Position numbers and translations under genes: made by a program
Shown here: positions 1-11,518 of the stretch, piece after piece
How the letters are laid out: every line of letters begins with the position of its first letter
Position numbering within the stretch: the stretch's first letter is position 1
NCBI GenBank assembly: GCA_016936215.1
Contig: JAFGPL010000167.1
Coordinates: forward strand, 1-46,170
Direction: 5' to 3'
DNA length: 46,170 nt
From: Bacteroidales bacterium
GTDB taxonomy: Bacteria; Bacteroidota; Bacteroidia; Bacteroidales; UBA10428
Notes under the pieces: generated by a model
What the model was told of the DNA's origin: nothing
The model's database searches: none
The model's input: only the letters and a program-made list of their open reading frames with translations

Positions 1-536
1 GCAAAAAATGGTATGTCCTCAGGGCGATAGGGGGAAAAGAGAAAAAGGTAAAGGAATATATCGAAAGCGAAATATCCCGGCTTAACCTTCAGGACTACAT
101 TTCACAGGTTTTAATACCAACAGAGAAAGTTTATCAGATACGTAACGGAAAGAAAATCAGCAAAGAAAGAAATTACTTTCCCGGATACGTACTTATTGAA
201 GCTGCGCTTGTAGGTGAAATTCCCCATATACTTAAAAATATCACTAATGTTATAGGTTTTCTGGGGGCAAAAGGTGATGAACTGCCCACCCCGTTAAGGC
301 TTTCTGAAGTGAAACGCATACTGGGAAAAGTTGACGAACTGGCCGAAGGAGATGAAGAAATCAATGTTCCGTTTTTTGTCGGAGAATCGGTGAAAGTAAT
401 TGACGGGCCATTTAACAGTTTCACAGGGGTTATTGAAGAGGTTAATGAAGAAAAGAAAAAACTTAAGGTAATGGTTAAGATCTTCGGGCGTAAAACCCCG
501 CTGGAACTTAGCTTTATGCAGGTTGAAAAAGAATAG
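1..536 (+). CDS. nusG: Transcription termination/antitermination protein NusG (5' end missing)
   Basis: NusG binds RNA polymerase and couples it to Rho or to the leading ribosome. The reading frame is open from base 3 and the start lies upstream of the window, so 177 residues are present. The visible N-terminus ([13 protein letters not shown]) is the first strand of the NGN domain, and [10 protein letters not shown] is its hallmark central strand. A KOW domain follows in the last 60 residues ([17 protein letters not shown]). Gene order nusG-rplK-rplA-rplJ-rplL-rpoB-rpoC is the classical arrangement, and secE would be expected just upstream. The 111-bp spacer before rplK shows no clear promoter. 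Identity is near certain; only the 5' end is unknown. Confidence 0.97.
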   Translation, partial: KKWYVLRAIGGKEKKVKEYIESEISRLNLQDYISQVLIPTEKVYQIRNGKKISKERNYFPGYVLIEAALVGEIPHILKNITNVIGFLGAKGDELPTPLRLSEVKRILGKVDELAEGDEEINVPFFVGESVKVIDGPFNSFTGVIEEVNEEKKKLKVMVKIFGRKTPLELSFMQVEKE

Positions 537-647
537 TATAACAACAAAAATATACACGTCTGAGGTGATTGCGAAAATCCATAATGCTTCCTGAGTAATC
601 ATCAACTAAGCGTGCATTTCAATCAATAATTTGGAAATTTAATAATT

Positions 648-1091
648 ATGGCTAAAGAAGTAGCAGGATTAATTAAGTTGCAGATCAGAGGTGGTGCTGC
701 AAATCCTTCTCCTCCTGTAGGTCCTGCACTGGGTGCAAAAGGTGTGAATATCATGGAATTTTGCAAACAGTTCAATGCACGTACCCAGGATAAAGCTGGA
801 AAGTTACTTCCGGTTGTGATTACAGTTTACATAGACAAGTCTTTCGACTTTATTGTAAAATCACCGCCGGTTGCTGTTCAGTTGCTTGAAGCTACCAAAA
901 CCAAATCAGGTTCAGCAGAACCTAACAGGGTAAAGGTAGCCGCGGTGACCTGGGACCAGGTAAGGACCATTGCACAGGAGAAAATGTCCGATTTAAATGC
1001 ATTTACCGTTGAATCGGCTATGAAGATGGTAGCAGGTACTGCCAGAAGTATGGGGATAACCGTTAAAGGCGAATTCCCGACAACTAAATAA
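648..1091 (+). CDS. rplK: 50S ribosomal protein L11
   Basis: L11 forms the base of the ribosomal stalk with 23S rRNA and takes part in factor binding and the stringent response. The 147-residue product has the usual family length. It opens with the expected [20 protein letters not shown], followed by the [23 protein letters not shown]-terminal-domain block. The C-terminal rRNA-binding domain ends in GTARSMGI near residues 130-137. It lies 24 bp before rplA, in the standard order in which the L1 protein represses its own transcript. Confidence 0.98.
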   Translation: MAKEVAGLIKLQIRGGAANPSPPVGPALGAKGVNIMEFCKQFNARTQDKAGKLLPVVITVYIDKSFDFIVKSPPVAVQLLEATKTKSGSAEPNRVKVAAVTWDQVRTIAQEKMSDLNAFTVESAMKMVAGTARSMGITVKGEFPTTK

Positions 1092-1115
1092 CAAATTTAA
1101 TATTCCTAAGTTAAA

Positions 1116-1811
1116 ATGGCGAGACTATCAAAGAATAGGAAAAAGGCTTTGGAGAAAATCGAACAGGCAAGACAATACAAAATGTCTGAGGCCGCGGCAT
1201 TGCTGAAAGAGGTGACAACCACCAAATTCGATGCCTCGGTAGATATTGATGTCCGCCTGGGCGTTGATCCAAGAAAAGCTAATCAAATGGTCAGGGGCGT
1301 GGTGACACTGCCACACGGTACAGGTAAAGAAATCCGCGTACTGGTGCTTTGCACTCCTGACAAAGAAGAGGAAGCTAAAGAAGCCGGAGCAAATTTTGTG
1401 GGACTGGATGATTACATCGAGAAAATCCAAAACGGATGGACCGACATAGACGTGATCATTACAATGCCTTCTGTAATGGCCAAAATCGGAAAACTGGGAC
1501 GCGTTCTTGGTCCCCGCGGGCTTATGCCCAACCCGAAAAGTGGTACCGTTACAATGGACATTGGCAAAGCTGTTAAAGATGTCAAAGCAGGTAAAATAGA
1601 TTTCAAGGTAGACAAATTCGGTATTGTGCATACCTCTATCGGGAAAGCATCGTTTACTGCCGATAAAATAGCTGATAATGCAAGGGAATTCATTCACATG
1701 CTTATCAAGCTGAAACCGACATCTACTAAAGGTACATATCTAAAAAGTATCTATATTTCAAGTACCATGAGCCCGGGAATAAAAGTCGATTCAAAATTTG
1801 TCGACGAGTAA
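1116..1811 (+). CDS. rplA: 50S ribosomal protein L1
   Basis: L1 binds 23S rRNA at the mobile stalk near the E site and usually acts as translational repressor of rplK-rplA. The product has 231 residues, the normal length. It contains the L1 signature around residues 120-150 ([20 protein letters not shown]) and the conserved [20 protein letters not shown] strand-helix near residue 42. It is co-directional with rplK and rplJ, with spacers of 24 and 27 bp. A classical L10 leader cannot fit in the 27 bp before rplJ. That spacer does hold a small palindrome (TTACTT-A-AAGTAA) at about 1814-1826. Confidence 0.98.
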   Translation: MARLSKNRKKALEKIEQARQYKMSEAAALLKEVTTTKFDASVDIDVRLGVDPRKANQMVRGVVTLPHGTGKEIRVLVLCTPDKEEEAKEAGANFVGLDDYIEKIQNGWTDIDVIITMPSVMAKIGKLGRVLGPRGLMPNPKSGTVTMDIGKAVKDVKAGKIDFKVDKFGIVHTSIGKASFTADKIADNAREFIHMLIKLKPTSTKGTYLKSIYISSTMSPGIKVDSKFVDE

Positions 1812-1838
1812 AATTACTTAAAGTAACGACTTTTTATT

Positions 1839-2357
1839 ATGAAAAGAGAAGATAAAGACAAGATTATCAACGGTCTGACTGAATCTATCAATAATTCAAA
1901 ACACTTCTATCTTGCAGATATTTCAAATCTGAATGCAGAAGTAACTTCGCAATTGCGCAGGAAATGTTTTGAAAGGGATATCAGGCTGGTTGTTGTAAAG
2001 AATACTCTTTTAAGAAAGGCTTTAGAGAAATGTAGCGAAAACTTTGAAGAGTTGTACGATACATTGAAGAATTCTACATCCATTATGTTTTCTGAATCGA
2101 GCAGCCTGCCGGCAAAGCTCATTAAAGAATTCAGAAGAACTAATGATAAACCTGTACTTAAAGCAGCATATGTTGAAGAATCAATTTATATTGGTGATAA
2201 TCAGCTCGATGCGCTTGCAAGTATTAAGACTAAGGAAGAACTGATCGGTGATGTGATTGCCTTGTTGCAGTCGCCTGCCAGAAACGTGCTTTCTGCATTA
2301 CAGTCGGGAAAAACAAAACTGGCTGGTATTGTAAAAACTTTGTCGGAAAAAGAATAA
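1839..2357 (+). CDS. rplJ: 50S ribosomal protein L10
   Basis: L10 anchors the L7/L12 dimers to the ribosome. The product has 172 residues. Family features are the N-terminal MKREDKDKIINGLTESI helix, the FYLADISNLNAEVTSQLRR segment near residue 25, and a central VVKNTLLRKALE block that contacts 23S rRNA. The C-terminal helix (VIALLQSPARNVLSALQSG) leads to the L7/L12-binding tail. It is followed after 29 bp by rplL. No long autoregulatory L10 leader is visible upstream, so any feedback would have to act elsewhere in the transcript. Confidence 0.97.
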   Translation: MKREDKDKIINGLTESINNSKHFYLADISNLNAEVTSQLRRKCFERDIRLVVVKNTLLRKALEKCSENFEELYDTLKNSTSIMFSESSSLPAKLIKEFRRTNDKPVLKAAYVEESIYIGDNQLDALASIKTKEELIGDVIALLQSPARNVLSALQSGKTKLAGIVKTLSEKE

Positions 2358-2386
2358 TTAATAAACTATTTTAAATAAATAATAAA

Positions 2387-2767
2387 ATGGCAGATTTAAA
2401 AGCATTTGCAGAACAATTGGTAAACTTAACTGTTAAAGAAGTAAACGAATTAGCTCAGATATTGAAAGATGAGTACGGAATTGAACCCGCAGCAGCAGCA
2501 GTTGCAATAGCTGGCCCTGCAAGCGGTGGTGATGGCGGAAGCGCTGCCGAAGAAAAAACTTCCTTCGATGTTATTCTTAAATCACCGGGTGGCCAGAAAC
2601 TTCAAATAGTTAAGCTTGTTAAAGACCTTACCGGTCTTGGCTTAAAAGAAGCTAAAGCAGTGGTAGACTCTGCTCCAGCAGCAGTAAAAGAAGGCGTTTC
2701 TAAAGACGAAGCCGAAGCATTAAAATCACAATTGGAAGAAGCAGGAGCAGAAGTTGAACTTAAATAA
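2387..2767 (+). CDS. rplL: 50S ribosomal protein L7/L12
   Basis: L7/L12 is the multi-copy stalk protein that recruits and stimulates translational GTPases. The 126-residue product shows the N-terminal dimerisation helices (residues 1-40), an Ala/Gly-rich hinge (about 41-57), and the C-terminal factor-binding domain ([20 protein letters not shown] and [14 protein letters not shown]). The codon choice is strongly biased, as expected for one of the most abundant proteins. A strong hairpin and a possible promoter follow it before rpoB, which would let stalk protein be made in excess over RNA polymerase. Confidence 0.98.
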   Translation: MADLKAFAEQLVNLTVKEVNELAQILKDEYGIEPAAAAVAIAGPASGGDGGSAAEEKTSFDVILKSPGGQKLQIVKLVKDLTGLGLKEAKAVVDSAPAAVKEGVSKDEAEALKSQLEEAGAEVELK

Positions 2768-2791
2768 CGATACCTGCATACACGGTATAAT

Positions 2792-2823
2792 AGGTTTAAT
2801 CCCGACTTGTCGGGATTAAACCT
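2792..2823 (+). terminator. rplL-rpoB intergenic hairpin (candidate attenuator)
   Basis: Bases 2792-2805 and 2810-2823 form a perfect 14-bp inverted repeat (AGGTTTAATCCCGA with TCGGGATTAAACCT) around the loop CTTG. The 3' arm runs into TTT. The U tract is short, so partial rather than full termination is more likely. Partial attenuation between rplL and rpoB is known from Escherichia coli; this placement is analogous, but the activity here is inferred. RNA processing is an alternative role. Confidence 0.7.
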
Positions 2824-2833
2824 TTTCGTCATT

Positions 2834-2841
2834 TATATTTG
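2834..2841 (+). promoter_or_regulatory. Candidate Bacteroidota -7 box upstream of rpoB
   Basis: TATATTTG matches the Bacteroidota -7 consensus TAnnTTTG exactly and sits 27 bp before the rpoB start codon, just downstream of the hairpin. The nearest upstream TTG (2807-2809, in the hairpin loop) is 24 bp away, slightly longer than usual for a -33 element. It could give rpoBC a secondary promoter independent of the ribosomal genes. Confidence 0.4.
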
Positions 2842-2868
2842 TTAAAGTTCGACTTAATTTTTTAGGTA

Positions 2869-5800
2869 ATGTCAATAAATAATAATTCCGAGCGTATAAG
2901 CTTTTCTTCATCAAAAAGCAAGTTGCAATACCCCGATTTTCTGGAAGTGCAACTAAAATCATTCAAAGAATTTTTTCAGCTGAATACTTCTCCCGAAGAC
3001 AGGAAAAAAGAAGGATTGTTCAAGGTGTTTAACGACAATTTTCCCATTACCGATACCCGCAACAATTTCATTCTTGAATTTCTTGATTATCAGCTCGACC
3101 CTCCGCGATACTCTATCGAAGAGTGCATTGAAAGAGGGTTAACATACAGCGTGCCCCTCAAAGCAAAACTAAAACTTTATTGCACCGATCCCGAACACGA
3201 AGATTTCGACACGGTGATCCAGGAGGTGTACCTTGGCACAATTCCATACATGACCGAAAGGGGGCTGTTTGTTATCAATGGTGCAGAGCGTGTTGTAGTA
3301 TCACAGTTGCACCGCTCCCCCGGCGTATTTTTCGGTCAAAGCCTTCATGCCAACGGCACCAAATTATATTCTGCCAGGATCATCCCTTTCAAAGGATCGT
3401 GGATTGAATTTGCCACCGATATAAACAACGTGATGTACGCTTATATCGACCGCAAGAAAAAACTGCCTGTTACCACTCTTCTGCGTGCCATAGGCTACGA
3501 AAGCGATAAAGATATTCTTGAAATTTTTGACCTTGCCGATGAAATTAAGGTGTCTAAAACAGCCCTTAAAAAACTCGTTGGCCGCAAACTGGCTGCCCGT
3601 GTTCTTAAATCCTGGGTAGAGGACTTTGTTGATGAAGATACCGGTGAGGTTGTTTCTATTGAAAGAAACGAAGTGATTATTGACAGGGAAACAATTCTCG
3701 AGAATGAACATGTAGATGAAATTATTGATTCAGGTGCAAAATCAATTCTGCTTCACAAAGAATCACAAAATCAGGCCGATTTTGAAATAATCTACAACAC
3801 GCTTCAAAAAGACCCGTGTAACTCAGAGAAAGAAGCAGTATTGCATATTTACAGGCAATTACGTAATTCGGAACCGCCCGATGAGGCCACAGCCCGTGAT
3901 GTAATTGACAAACTGTTCTTCTCGGATAAAAGGTACGACCTCGGTGAAGTGGGACGTTTCAGGATCAACAGGAAACTTGGACTGGAAACCGCTATGGATA
4001 CCAAGGTACTTACCAAAGAAGATATCATAAAGATTATTAAATACCTTATTGAACTGATCAACTCGAAAACCGATGTTGATGACATTGACCACCTGAGCAA
4101 CCGTAGGGTAAGGACCGTCGGTGAACAGTTGGCAAACCAGTTTGGTGTAGGCCTTGCCAGGATGGCAAGAACTATTCGTGAAAGAATGAACGTTCGCGAT
4201 AACGAGGTGTTCACACCTATTGACCTTATCAATTCAAAGGCGCTGTCATCTGTTATCAATTCGTTCTTTGGTACCAACCAGCTTTCACAGTTCATGGACC
4301 AGACAAACCCGCTGGCCGAACTTACCCACAAAAGAAGGATGTCGGCCCTCGGGCCCGGAGGCCTTTCAAGGGAAAGGGCCGGTTTTGAGGTACGTGACGT
4401 GCATTATACGCATTATGGCAGATTGTGTCCTATTGAAACACCTGAAGGGCCAAACATCGGTCTTATTTCCTCACTTTGTGTTTATGCCAAGATTAACGAT
4501 CTGGGATTTATCGAAACACCTTACAGAAAAGTTCAGGAAGCCCAGGTTGACCTGTCATCTGAAGGAGTTGTCTTCTTAAGCGCGGAGGAGGAAGAATCAA
4601 AGGTGATTGCACAGGCCAATGCTCCGATAAAAGACAGCGGTAATTTTGTTAACCCCAGGGTAAAAGCAAGATTTAACGGTGACTTCCCGCTGGCAGATGC
4701 CCCGGCTGTTGAACTCATGGACGTTGCACCCAACCAGATAGCTTCTATTGCAGCATCGCTTATTCCTTTTCTTGAGCATGACGATGCAAACCGTGCGCTC
4801 ATGGGTTCTAACATGATGCGCCAGGCAGTACCGTTAATCCATCCCGAAGCCCCGGTTGTAGGTACAGGTATTGAAGGCGGTGTTGTGCAGGATTCACGGC
4901 TGCAGGTAGTTGCCGAAGCCGATGGGGTAATTGAATATGTTGATGCCAACGAAATAGTCGTGAGGTATGCCATGACCGAAGAAGAAAGATTCATCAACTT
5001 CGACGGTGATACCAAGAGATATAAACTTTCGAAATTTAAAAAAACAAACCAGAATACATGTATCAACCTAAGGCCTATCGTGAAGAAAGGCCAGAAGGTT
5101 ACTAAAGGCGATATCCTCACCGAAGGTTATGCAACACGCGGCGGTGAACTTGCCCTCGGAAGGAACCTTAAGGTGGCTTTCATGCCCTGGAAAGGTTTCA
5201 ATTTTGAAGATGCTATCGTTATTTCAGAAAGGGCGGTGCGCGAAGATCTTTTTACTTCTATCCATATAGACGAATATATGCTCGAAGTGAGGGATACCAA
5301 GCGAGGCCTTGAAGAGCTTACTTCAGACATTCCGAATGTCAGCGAAGAAGCTACGAAAAACCTTGATGAAAACGGACTTATCAGGATTGGTGCAGAGGTA
5401 AACCCGGGTGATATCCTCATCGGAAAAATTACCCCCAAGGGTGAATCAGACCCTTCACCTGAAGAAAAACTGCTAAGGGCCATCTTCGGCGACAAGGCAG
5501 GCGATGTGAAAGATGCATCTTTGAAAGCACCACCATCATTGCAGGGTGTGGTTATTGACAAGAAGCTTTTCTCAAGGTCTATTAAAGACCGCAAGGTTAA
5601 GACTTCAACAAAACCCATACTCGATAAAATAGAAGAAGAATTTGCCCGAAATACACAGGAACTAAAAGGAAAACTGATAGATAAACTTTTCATTCTTGTA
5701 AATGGCAAAACTTCTCAGGGGGTAAAGGATTATTATAACTCCGAAATTGTAACCAAGGGTGCCAAATTCACCCAGAAAATCCTGCAGGAGATTGATTATA

Positions 5801-6681
5801 TGAATATCAATCCCAACAAATGGACAACGGATAAAGATAAAAATGACCAGATTACTGCCCTCATATACAATTACATCATCAAATACAAGGAGTATGATGC
5901 AATCTATAAGAGGAAGAAATATAATATTACCATCGGGGACGAATTACCGGCTGGTATCGTGCAACTTGCTAAAGTATATGTAGCACAAAAACGAAAAGTA
6001 AAGGTCGGTGATAAGATGGCCGGTCGCCACGGGAATAAAGGTATCATCTCAAAAATCGTTCGTTACGAGGATATGCCTTTCCTTGAAGACGGCACTCCTG
6101 TAGACATCGTGCTCAACCCGCTTGGTGTGCCATCGCGTATGAACCTCGGGCAGATCTATGAAACCGTGCTCGGCTGGGCTGGTATTGAGTTAGGGTTAAA
6201 ATTTGCCACCCCGATTTTCGATGGTGCCTCTATTGACCAGATAACCGAGTATACCAGCAAAGCTAAGCTTCCCAAATATGGAAAGACCTACCTGTATGAC
6301 GGAGGTACCGGCGAAAGGTTCGACCAGCCGGCAACAGTGGGTATCATTTACATGCTTAAACTTGGCCATATGGTTGACGATAAAATGCATGCCCGTTCCA
6401 TCGGTCCCTATTCACTTATTACACAGCAACCTCTTGGCGGTAAAGCACAGTTTGGCGGTCAGCGGTTTGGTGAGATGGAAGTTTGGGCGCTTGAAGCCTT
6501 TGGCGCAGCCCATATCCTTCAGGAAATCCTTACTGTTAAGTCTGATGATGTAATAGGCAGGGCTAAGGCATATGAGTCAATTGTAAAAGGTGAACCTATG
6601 CCACAGCCCGGGATACCCGAATCTCTTAATGTATTGTTACACGAATTAAGAGGCCTGGGATTGAGCATCAACCTGCTTTAG
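2869..6681 (+). CDS. rpoB: DNA-directed RNA polymerase subunit beta
   Basis: This is the beta subunit of RNA polymerase, forming half of the catalytic cleft. At 1270 residues it is a normal Bacteroidota length. The rifampicin region lies at residues 472-496 ([19 protein letters not shown]). The residues matching E. coli Q513, D516, H526 and S531 are wild type here (Q474, D477, H487, S492), so no rifampicin-resistance change is seen. [13 protein letters not shown] and the C-terminal [24 protein letters not shown] block are also conserved. Spacing to rpoC is 61 bp. The start ATG opens [14 protein letters not shown]. Confidence 0.99.
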   Translation: MSINNNSERISFSSSKSKLQYPDFLEVQLKSFKEFFQLNTSPEDRKKEGLFKVFNDNFPITDTRNNFILEFLDYQLDPPRYSIEECIERGLTYSVPLKAKLKLYCTDPEHEDFDTVIQEVYLGTIPYMTERGLFVINGAERVVVSQLHRSPGVFFGQSLHANGTKLYSARIIPFKGSWIEFATDINNVMYAYIDRKKKLPVTTLLRAIGYESDKDILEIFDLADEIKVSKTALKKLVGRKLAARVLKSWVEDFVDEDTGEVVSIERNEVIIDRETILENEHVDEIIDSGAKSILLHKESQNQADFEIIYNTLQKDPCNSEKEAVLHIYRQLRNSEPPDEATARDVIDKLFFSDKRYDLGEVGRFRINRKLGLETAMDTKVLTKEDIIKIIKYLIELINSKTDVDDIDHLSNRRVRTVGEQLANQFGVGLARMARTIRERMNVRDNEVFTPIDLINSKALSSVINSFFGTNQLSQFMDQTNPLAELTHKRRMSALGPGGLSRERAGFEVRDVHYTHYGRLCPIETPEGPNIGLISSLCVYAKINDLGFIETPYRKVQEAQVDLSSEGVVFLSAEEEESKVIAQANAPIKDSGNFVNPRVKARFNGDFPLADAPAVELMDVAPNQIASIAASLIPFLEHDDANRALMGSNMMRQAVPLIHPEAPVVGTGIEGGVVQDSRLQVVAEADGVIEYVDANEIVVRYAMTEEERFINFDGDTKRYKLSKFKKTNQNTCINLRPIVKKGQKVTKGDILTEGYATRGGELALGRNLKVAFMPWKGFNFEDAIVISERAVREDLFTSIHIDEYMLEVRDTKRGLEELTSDIPNVSEEATKNLDENGLIRIGAEVNPGDILIGKITPKGESDPSPEEKLLRAIFGDKAGDVKDASLKAPPSLQGVVIDKKLFSRSIKDRKVKTSTKPILDKIEEEFARNTQELKGKLIDKLFILVNGKTSQGVKDYYNSEIVTKGAKFTQKILQEIDYMNINPNKWTTDKDKNDQITALIYNYIIKYKEYDAIYKRKKYNITIGDELPAGIVQLAKVYVAQKRKVKVGDKMAGRHGNKGIISKIVRYEDMPFLEDGTPVDIVLNPLGVPSRMNLGQIYETVLGWAGIELGLKFATPIFDGASIDQITEYTSKAKLPKYGKTYLYDGGTGERFDQPATVGIIYMLKLGHMVDDKMHARSIGPYSLITQQPLGGKAQFGGQRFGEMEVWALEAFGAAHILQEILTVKSDDVIGRAKAYESIVKGEPMPQPGIPESLNVLLHELRGLGLSINLL

Positions 6682-6742
6682 TATATTCGTTGCAGGGTTA
6701 TTTTAGTGATACTATTTTTAATTTAACAGACATTATACAACT

Positions 6743-9700
6743 ATGTCATTAAGAAGAGATAACAAGGTAAAATCAAATTTTACAAAAATATCTATTGGTT
6801 TGGCCTCACCGGAGGAAATACTCGAGCGTTCAAGCGGCGAAGTATTAAAACCTGAAACCATTAATTACCGGACATATAAACCCGAAAGGGACGGATTATT
6901 CTGCGAAAGGATTTTCGGGCCTGTGAAGGATTATGAATGTCACTGCGGCAAATACAAAAGAATCAGGTACAAAGGTATTGTCTGCGACCGTTGCGGTGTA
7001 GAAGTTACCGAGAAAAAGGTACGCCGTGAACGTATGGGCCATATTTCACTGGTGGTGCCGGTTGCACATATATGGTATTTCAGGTCTATGCCGAATAAAA
7101 TAGGCTATTTGCTCGGGTTGCCTTCAAAAAAGCTCGACTCTATTATTTATTACGAGCGTTTTGTGGTAATTAATCCCGGTATTAAAAAGGCCGATGGCAT
7201 CAATTACCTCGATTACCTTTCGGAAGAAGAATACCTCGAGATAATTGAATCTTTACCCAAAGAAAACCAATTACTTGATGATAAGCACCCTGATAAGTTT
7301 GTTGCCAATATGGGTGCCGAAGCACTATACCAGTTGCTGGAAAGACTTGACCTCGACAACCTTTCTTACGAACTTCGTCATAAGGCAAGCACCGAAACCT
7401 CGCAGCAACGTAAAAACGAAGCCCTTAAAAGACTTCAGGTTGTTGAAGCGTTCAGGGCATCAAAAGGTGTAAACCGGCCCGAATGGATGATCGTGAAAGT
7501 TGTTCCGGTTATTCCTCCCGAGCTTAGACCACTGGTGCCGCTCGATGGAGGGCGTTTTGCCACTTCAGACCTTAACGACCTGTACCGCAGGGTTATAATC
7601 CGCAATAACAGGCTTAAAAGGCTTATCGAAATTAAAGCGCCTGAAGTTATTCTGCGCAACGAAAAGCGTATGCTCCAGGAAGCGGTTGATTCATTATTCG
7701 ATAACTCAAGAAAAGCAAATGCTGTAAAGACCGATGCCAACAGACCTCTTAAATCACTTAGCGACAGCCTGAAAGGCAAACAGGGAAGGTTCCGTCAGAA
7801 CCTCCTTGGTAAAAGGGTTGACTATTCTGCCCGTTCAGTAATTGTTGTCGGACCTGAATTGCAACTTCACGAATGCGGACTGCCCAAAGAAATGGCCGCT
7901 GAACTTTATAAGCCTTTCATTATCAGGAAACTTATTGAGAGAGGTATCGTAAAAACAGTAAAGTCTGCCAAAAAAATAGTTGATCGTAAAGACCCGGTTG
8001 TATGGGATATTCTTGAAAACGTACTTAAAGGCCATCCCGTATTGCTCAACCGCGCACCTACTTTGCACCGGTTGGGTATACAGGCATTTCAGCCTAAACT
8101 AATCGAGGGTAAAGCTATTCAACTGCATCCATTGGTATGTACAGCTTTTAATGCTGACTTTGATGGCGACCAGATGGCCGTGCACCTGCCTCTTAGCAAT
8201 GCGGCTATTCTTGAAGCCCAGATACTTATGCTTGCTTCGCATAATATCTTAAACCCGGCTAATGGCGCTCCTATCAGCGTTCCTTCACAGGACATGGTAC
8301 TTGGTTTGTATTATATGACCAAGGCCAGAAAAAGTACTCCTGAAAGGCCTGTAAAAGGGGAAAATTCGGTTTTCTATTCCCCCGAAGAGATAAATATTGC
8401 CTATAACGAGGGAAAAGTTGACCTTCATGCCATTATAAAAGTAAAAGTAGCAGTTGTTGAAGACGGAAAACAGGTTAATAAAATCATTGAAACCACAGTG
8501 GGTCGTGTACTCTTTAATGAAGTAGTCCCCAAAGAAATTGGTTTCATCAATGAACTGCTTACCAGGAGGTCGTTACGAGATATTATTGGCGAAGTGCTTA
8601 AAAAAACAGGTACCGCTGATTGTGCCAAGTTCCTCGATGATATAAAAGACATGGGTTACAAGATGGCATTTAAAGGAGGTCTCTCCTTCAATCTTGATGA
8701 TGTGATTGTACCCGATGAAAAAGAAGACCTTGTTGCAGAAGGTTATGCACAGGTAGATGAGGTATTGAATAACTACAATATGGGGTATATTACCAACAAC
8801 GAAAGGTACAACCAGATTATTGATATTTGGACCCATACCAATGCCAAAATCACTCAGAACCTTTTGAATAAGCTGACATACGACAACCAGGGGTTCAATC
8901 CGGTATATATGATGCTCGACTCTGGTGCAAGGGGTTCGAAAGAACAGATCAGGCAGCTCTCAGGCATGAGGGGACTGATGGCAAAACCCCAAAAATCAGG
9001 TTCTACAGGTTCGGAAATTATCGAAAATCCCATTCTTTCAAACTTTAAAGAGGGATTGTCGGTACTTGAATACTTCATATCTACCCACGGTGCAAGAAAA
9101 GGTTTGGCCGACACTGCCCTTAAAACAGCCGATGCCGGGTATCTTACCCGCCGCTTGGTTGATGTATCACAAGATGTGATTATTACCGAGGAAGATTGCG
9201 GTACATTAAGGGGTTTGGTTGCAACGGCCATTAAAAACCAGGAAGAAACAGTGGAAACACTTTACGAAAGAATTCTTGGCCGTACTGCTGTCCACGAAGT
9301 ATACCATCCTTTAACAGGTGAACTTATCGTAGCTTCAGGTGATGAAATCACCGAAGAAATTGCACGTATTATTGAAGATTCGCCGATAGAGCAGGTAGAA
9401 ATAAGATCGGTATTGACCTGTGAGTCTAAAAAAGGCGTGTGTGCAAAATGTTACGGGCGTAACCTCGCCACCAGCCGCATGGTTCAAAACGGCGAAGCTG
9501 TAGGTGTTATCGCTGCACAGTCCATCGGTGAACCGGGTACACAGCTTACACTGCGTACATTCCACGTTGGGGGTACTGCTTCAAACATCACTTCTGAATC
9601 GAGCATTATTACAAAATACGATGGTATTGCCGAGATTGAGGAACTAAGAACAGTAGAAAAAACCGAAGATGACGGTAAAAAGGTTAACATTGTGATAGGC

Positions 9701-11032
9701 CGGCTTGCCGAATTGAGGATAATTGACAAAAACACAGGCATTTCGCTTACTACAAATAACATACCTTATGGCGCCAAACTTTACGTGAAGAGCGGCGACC
9801 AGGTGAAAAAAGGTACACTTATTTGCGAATGGGACCCATACAACGCTGTAATTATTTCTGAGCTTCCGGGTAAAATATCGTTTGAACATGTTATTGAAGG
9901 GATTACTTACAAAGAAGAATCTGATGAAGTAACGGGTTACCGTGAAAAAGTAATCATCGAAACGAGGGATAAATCCAAGAACCCGGGTGTCCGTATCCTT
10001 AACAATAAAGATGAAGTAATTAAATCATACAACCTTCCGGTAGGTTCGCATATTTCTGTAAACGAAGGAGATATGGTGAAATCTGGTGATATTCTTGTTA
10101 AAATCCCGCGTGCTGTTGGTAAGTCGGGCGACATCACCGGTGGTCTTCCCCGTGTGACCGAACTTTTTGAAGCTCGTAACCCGTCCAACCCTGCAGTGGT
10201 TTCTGAAATTGACGGAGAGGTTTCATTCGGCAAGGTAAAAAGAGGTAACAGGGAAATTATTGTGACAAGCAAGGCTGGTCAGGTTAAAAAATATCTTGTT
10301 CCGCTGTCAAAACAGATACTGGTGCAGGAAAACGATTATGTAAAAGCCGGTACTGCCTTGTCTGACGGAGCTATCACCCCATCTGATATTCTCGCTATCA
10401 AAGGGCCTACAAAGGTTCAGGAGTATATTGTAAACGAAGTTCAGGAAGTTTACAGGCTTCAGGGTGTTAAAATTAACGACAAACACTTCGAAGTAATCGT
10501 GCGGCAGATGATGCGTAAAGTTGAGATAATTGACCCGGGTGACACTAAGTTCCTTGAAAGACAGATTGTTGATAAATGGGAGTTTATGGATGAGAATGAC
10601 TGGATTTTCGGTAAGAAAGTGGTTACCGATGCCGGCGATTGTCAGACCCTGAAGCCAGGACAGATCATTACGGCCAGGAAGCTTCGCGATGAGAATTCAA
10701 TACTTAAGCGCAAAGACCTGAAACCTGTTCAGGCCAGGGATGCCATTCCTGCCACCTCGCAACAGATACTTCAGGGTATTACCAGGGCAGCGCTTCAGAC
10801 CCAGAGCTTTATGTCAGCAGCTTCTTTCCAGGAAACCACCAAGGTGCTTAATGAAGCCGCCATCTATGGCAAGGTTGACTACCTTGAAGGACTGAAGGAA
10901 AATGTGATTGTCGGCCACCTGATACCTGCAGGTACTGGAAGCCGTAGGTTCAATAGCCTTATTGTAGGTTCAAAGGATGAATTTGATTCTGTAATGGAAG
11001 GAAAAACCGAAGATGCAGAAGTAGAAAATTAA
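6743..11032 (+). CDS. rpoC: DNA-directed RNA polymerase subunit beta'
   Basis: This is the beta' subunit of RNA polymerase, carrying the catalytic magnesium site. It has 1429 residues. The N-terminal zinc-binding motif starts at C66 ([19 protein letters not shown]). The absolutely conserved NADFDGDQM loop is at residues 470-478, with catalytic D472, D474 and D476. A second zinc site begins at C893 ([15 protein letters not shown]). The trigger-loop region is recognisable in [16 protein letters not shown]. The acidic C-terminal tail ends in EDAEVEN. The DUF3467 gene starts only 10 bp downstream and is probably co-transcribed. Confidence 0.99.
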   Translation: MSLRRDNKVKSNFTKISIGLASPEEILERSSGEVLKPETINYRTYKPERDGLFCERIFGPVKDYECHCGKYKRIRYKGIVCDRCGVEVTEKKVRRERMGHISLVVPVAHIWYFRSMPNKIGYLLGLPSKKLDSIIYYERFVVINPGIKKADGINYLDYLSEEEYLEIIESLPKENQLLDDKHPDKFVANMGAEALYQLLERLDLDNLSYELRHKASTETSQQRKNEALKRLQVVEAFRASKGVNRPEWMIVKVVPVIPPELRPLVPLDGGRFATSDLNDLYRRVIIRNNRLKRLIEIKAPEVILRNEKRMLQEAVDSLFDNSRKANAVKTDANRPLKSLSDSLKGKQGRFRQNLLGKRVDYSARSVIVVGPELQLHECGLPKEMAAELYKPFIIRKLIERGIVKTVKSAKKIVDRKDPVVWDILENVLKGHPVLLNRAPTLHRLGIQAFQPKLIEGKAIQLHPLVCTAFNADFDGDQMAVHLPLSNAAILEAQILMLASHNILNPANGAPISVPSQDMVLGLYYMTKARKSTPERPVKGENSVFYSPEEINIAYNEGKVDLHAIIKVKVAVVEDGKQVNKIIETTVGRVLFNEVVPKEIGFINELLTRRSLRDIIGEVLKKTGTADCAKFLDDIKDMGYKMAFKGGLSFNLDDVIVPDEKEDLVAEGYAQVDEVLNNYNMGYITNNERYNQIIDIWTHTNAKITQNLLNKLTYDNQGFNPVYMMLDSGARGSKEQIRQLSGMRGLMAKPQKSGSTGSEIIENPILSNFKEGLSVLEYFISTHGARKGLADTALKTADAGYLTRRLVDVSQDVIITEEDCGTLRGLVATAIKNQEETVETLYERILGRTAVHEVYHPLTGELIVASGDEITEEIARIIEDSPIEQVEIRSVLTCESKKGVCAKCYGRNLATSRMVQNGEAVGVIAAQSIGEPGTQLTLRTFHVGGTASNITSESSIITKYDGIAEIEELRTVEKTEDDGKKVNIVIGRLAELRIIDKNTGISLTTNNIPYGAKLYVKSGDQVKKGTLICEWDPYNAVIISELPGKISFEHVIEGITYKEESDEVTGYREKVIIETRDKSKNPGVRILNNKDEVIKSYNLPVGSHISVNEGDMVKSGDILVKIPRAVGKSGDITGGLPRVTELFEARNPSNPAVVSEIDGEVSFGKVKRGNREIIVTSKAGQVKKYLVPLSKQILVQENDYVKAGTALSDGAITPSDILAIKGPTKVQEYIVNEVQEVYRLQGVKINDKHFEVIVRQMMRKVEIIDPGDTKFLERQIVDKWEFMDENDWIFGKKVVTDAGDCQTLKPGQIITARKLRDENSILKRKDLKPVQARDAIPATSQQILQGITRAALQTQSFMSAASFQETTKVLNEAAIYGKVDYLEGLKENVIVGHLIPAGTGSRRFNSLIVGSKDEFDSVMEGKTEDAEVEN

Positions 11033-11042
11033 TAAAAGCATT

Positions 11043-11363
11043 ATGGACGAAAAAAAGAATGTAAACCAGATTAACATCGAGCTGAAAGAAGATGTAGCGC
11101 AGGGGACCTATTCAAACCTTGCTATTATCACACACTCAACGGCTGAATTTGTGCTTGATTTTGTGCGGATAATGCCCGGGGTGCCAAAAGCCGAGGTTAA
11201 ATCAAGGATCATTCTTACGCCAGAACATGCCAAGAGATTGCTGTTTGCCTTAAAAGACAATATAGCAAAATTTGAAGCTGCACATGGCGCCATTAAAAAT
11301 GTAGAAGGTTCGGGAGGGCCCGTTATACCGATGAATTTCGGGGGACCTACCGCACAGGCATAA
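11043..11363 (+). CDS. DUF3467 family protein
   Basis: A 106-residue soluble protein of unknown function, resembling the DUF3467 family that commonly follows rpoC in Bacteroidota genomes. Visible traits are a beta-rich N-terminus (NQINIELKEDVAQGTYSNLAIITHS), a central FVLDFVRIMPGVPKAEVKSRIILTPEHAKRLL segment predicted to alternate strand and helix, and a Gly/Pro-rich tail ending GPVIPMNFGGPTAQA. There is no signal peptide or metal motif. The 10-bp spacing to rpoC suggests co-expression with RNA polymerase, but a role in transcription is only inference from position. Confidence 0.85.
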   Translation: MDEKKNVNQINIELKEDVAQGTYSNLAIITHSTAEFVLDFVRIMPGVPKAEVKSRIILTPEHAKRLLFALKDNIAKFEAAHGAIKNVEGSGGPVIPMNFGGPTAQA

Positions 11364-11507
11364 TGACAAGAGTCTGTATAAAAAGTCGGCTTTTCGTTCC
11401 GTTTTGTCATTCTGAACGAAGTGAAGAATCTAAATATCAATGCAATAGAGATACTTCGCTTCTCTCAGGATGACAAGAGGTAGACTTTTAAGACAGCCTC
11501 TTGTCAT
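11363..11507. repeat. Composite palindromic repeat A (GTCATTCTGA/GAAGAATCT core)
   Basis: An imperfect 28-bp inverted repeat lies at 11404-11431 and 11449-11476. The left arm reads TTGTCATTCTGAACGAAG and continues GTGAAGAATCT; 23 of 28 positions match, most differences allowing G-U pairs. It is nested inside outer arms ATGACAAGAG (11363-11372) and CTCTTGTCAT (11498-11507). A further copy of the outer arm at 11470-11480 can pair with 11497-11507. The element fills the gap between convergent genes, where it may act as a bidirectional terminator. The core resembles a second element at 30464-30550. It looks like a small dispersed non-coding repeat without a transposase. Confidence 0.65.
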
Positions 11508-11518
11508 TTCAAAAGGGT

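Noticed and set aside
1128-1697. Long antisense frame opposite rplA
   Set aside because: It is fully opposite a certain ribosomal protein gene and shows no family features. The same applies to antisense frames opposite rpoB, rpoC, etfB and the RHS genes.
1812-1838. Expected L10 autoregulatory leader before rplJ
   Set aside because: The spacer is only 27 bp and holds just a small palindrome, too little for the known L10 leader fold.
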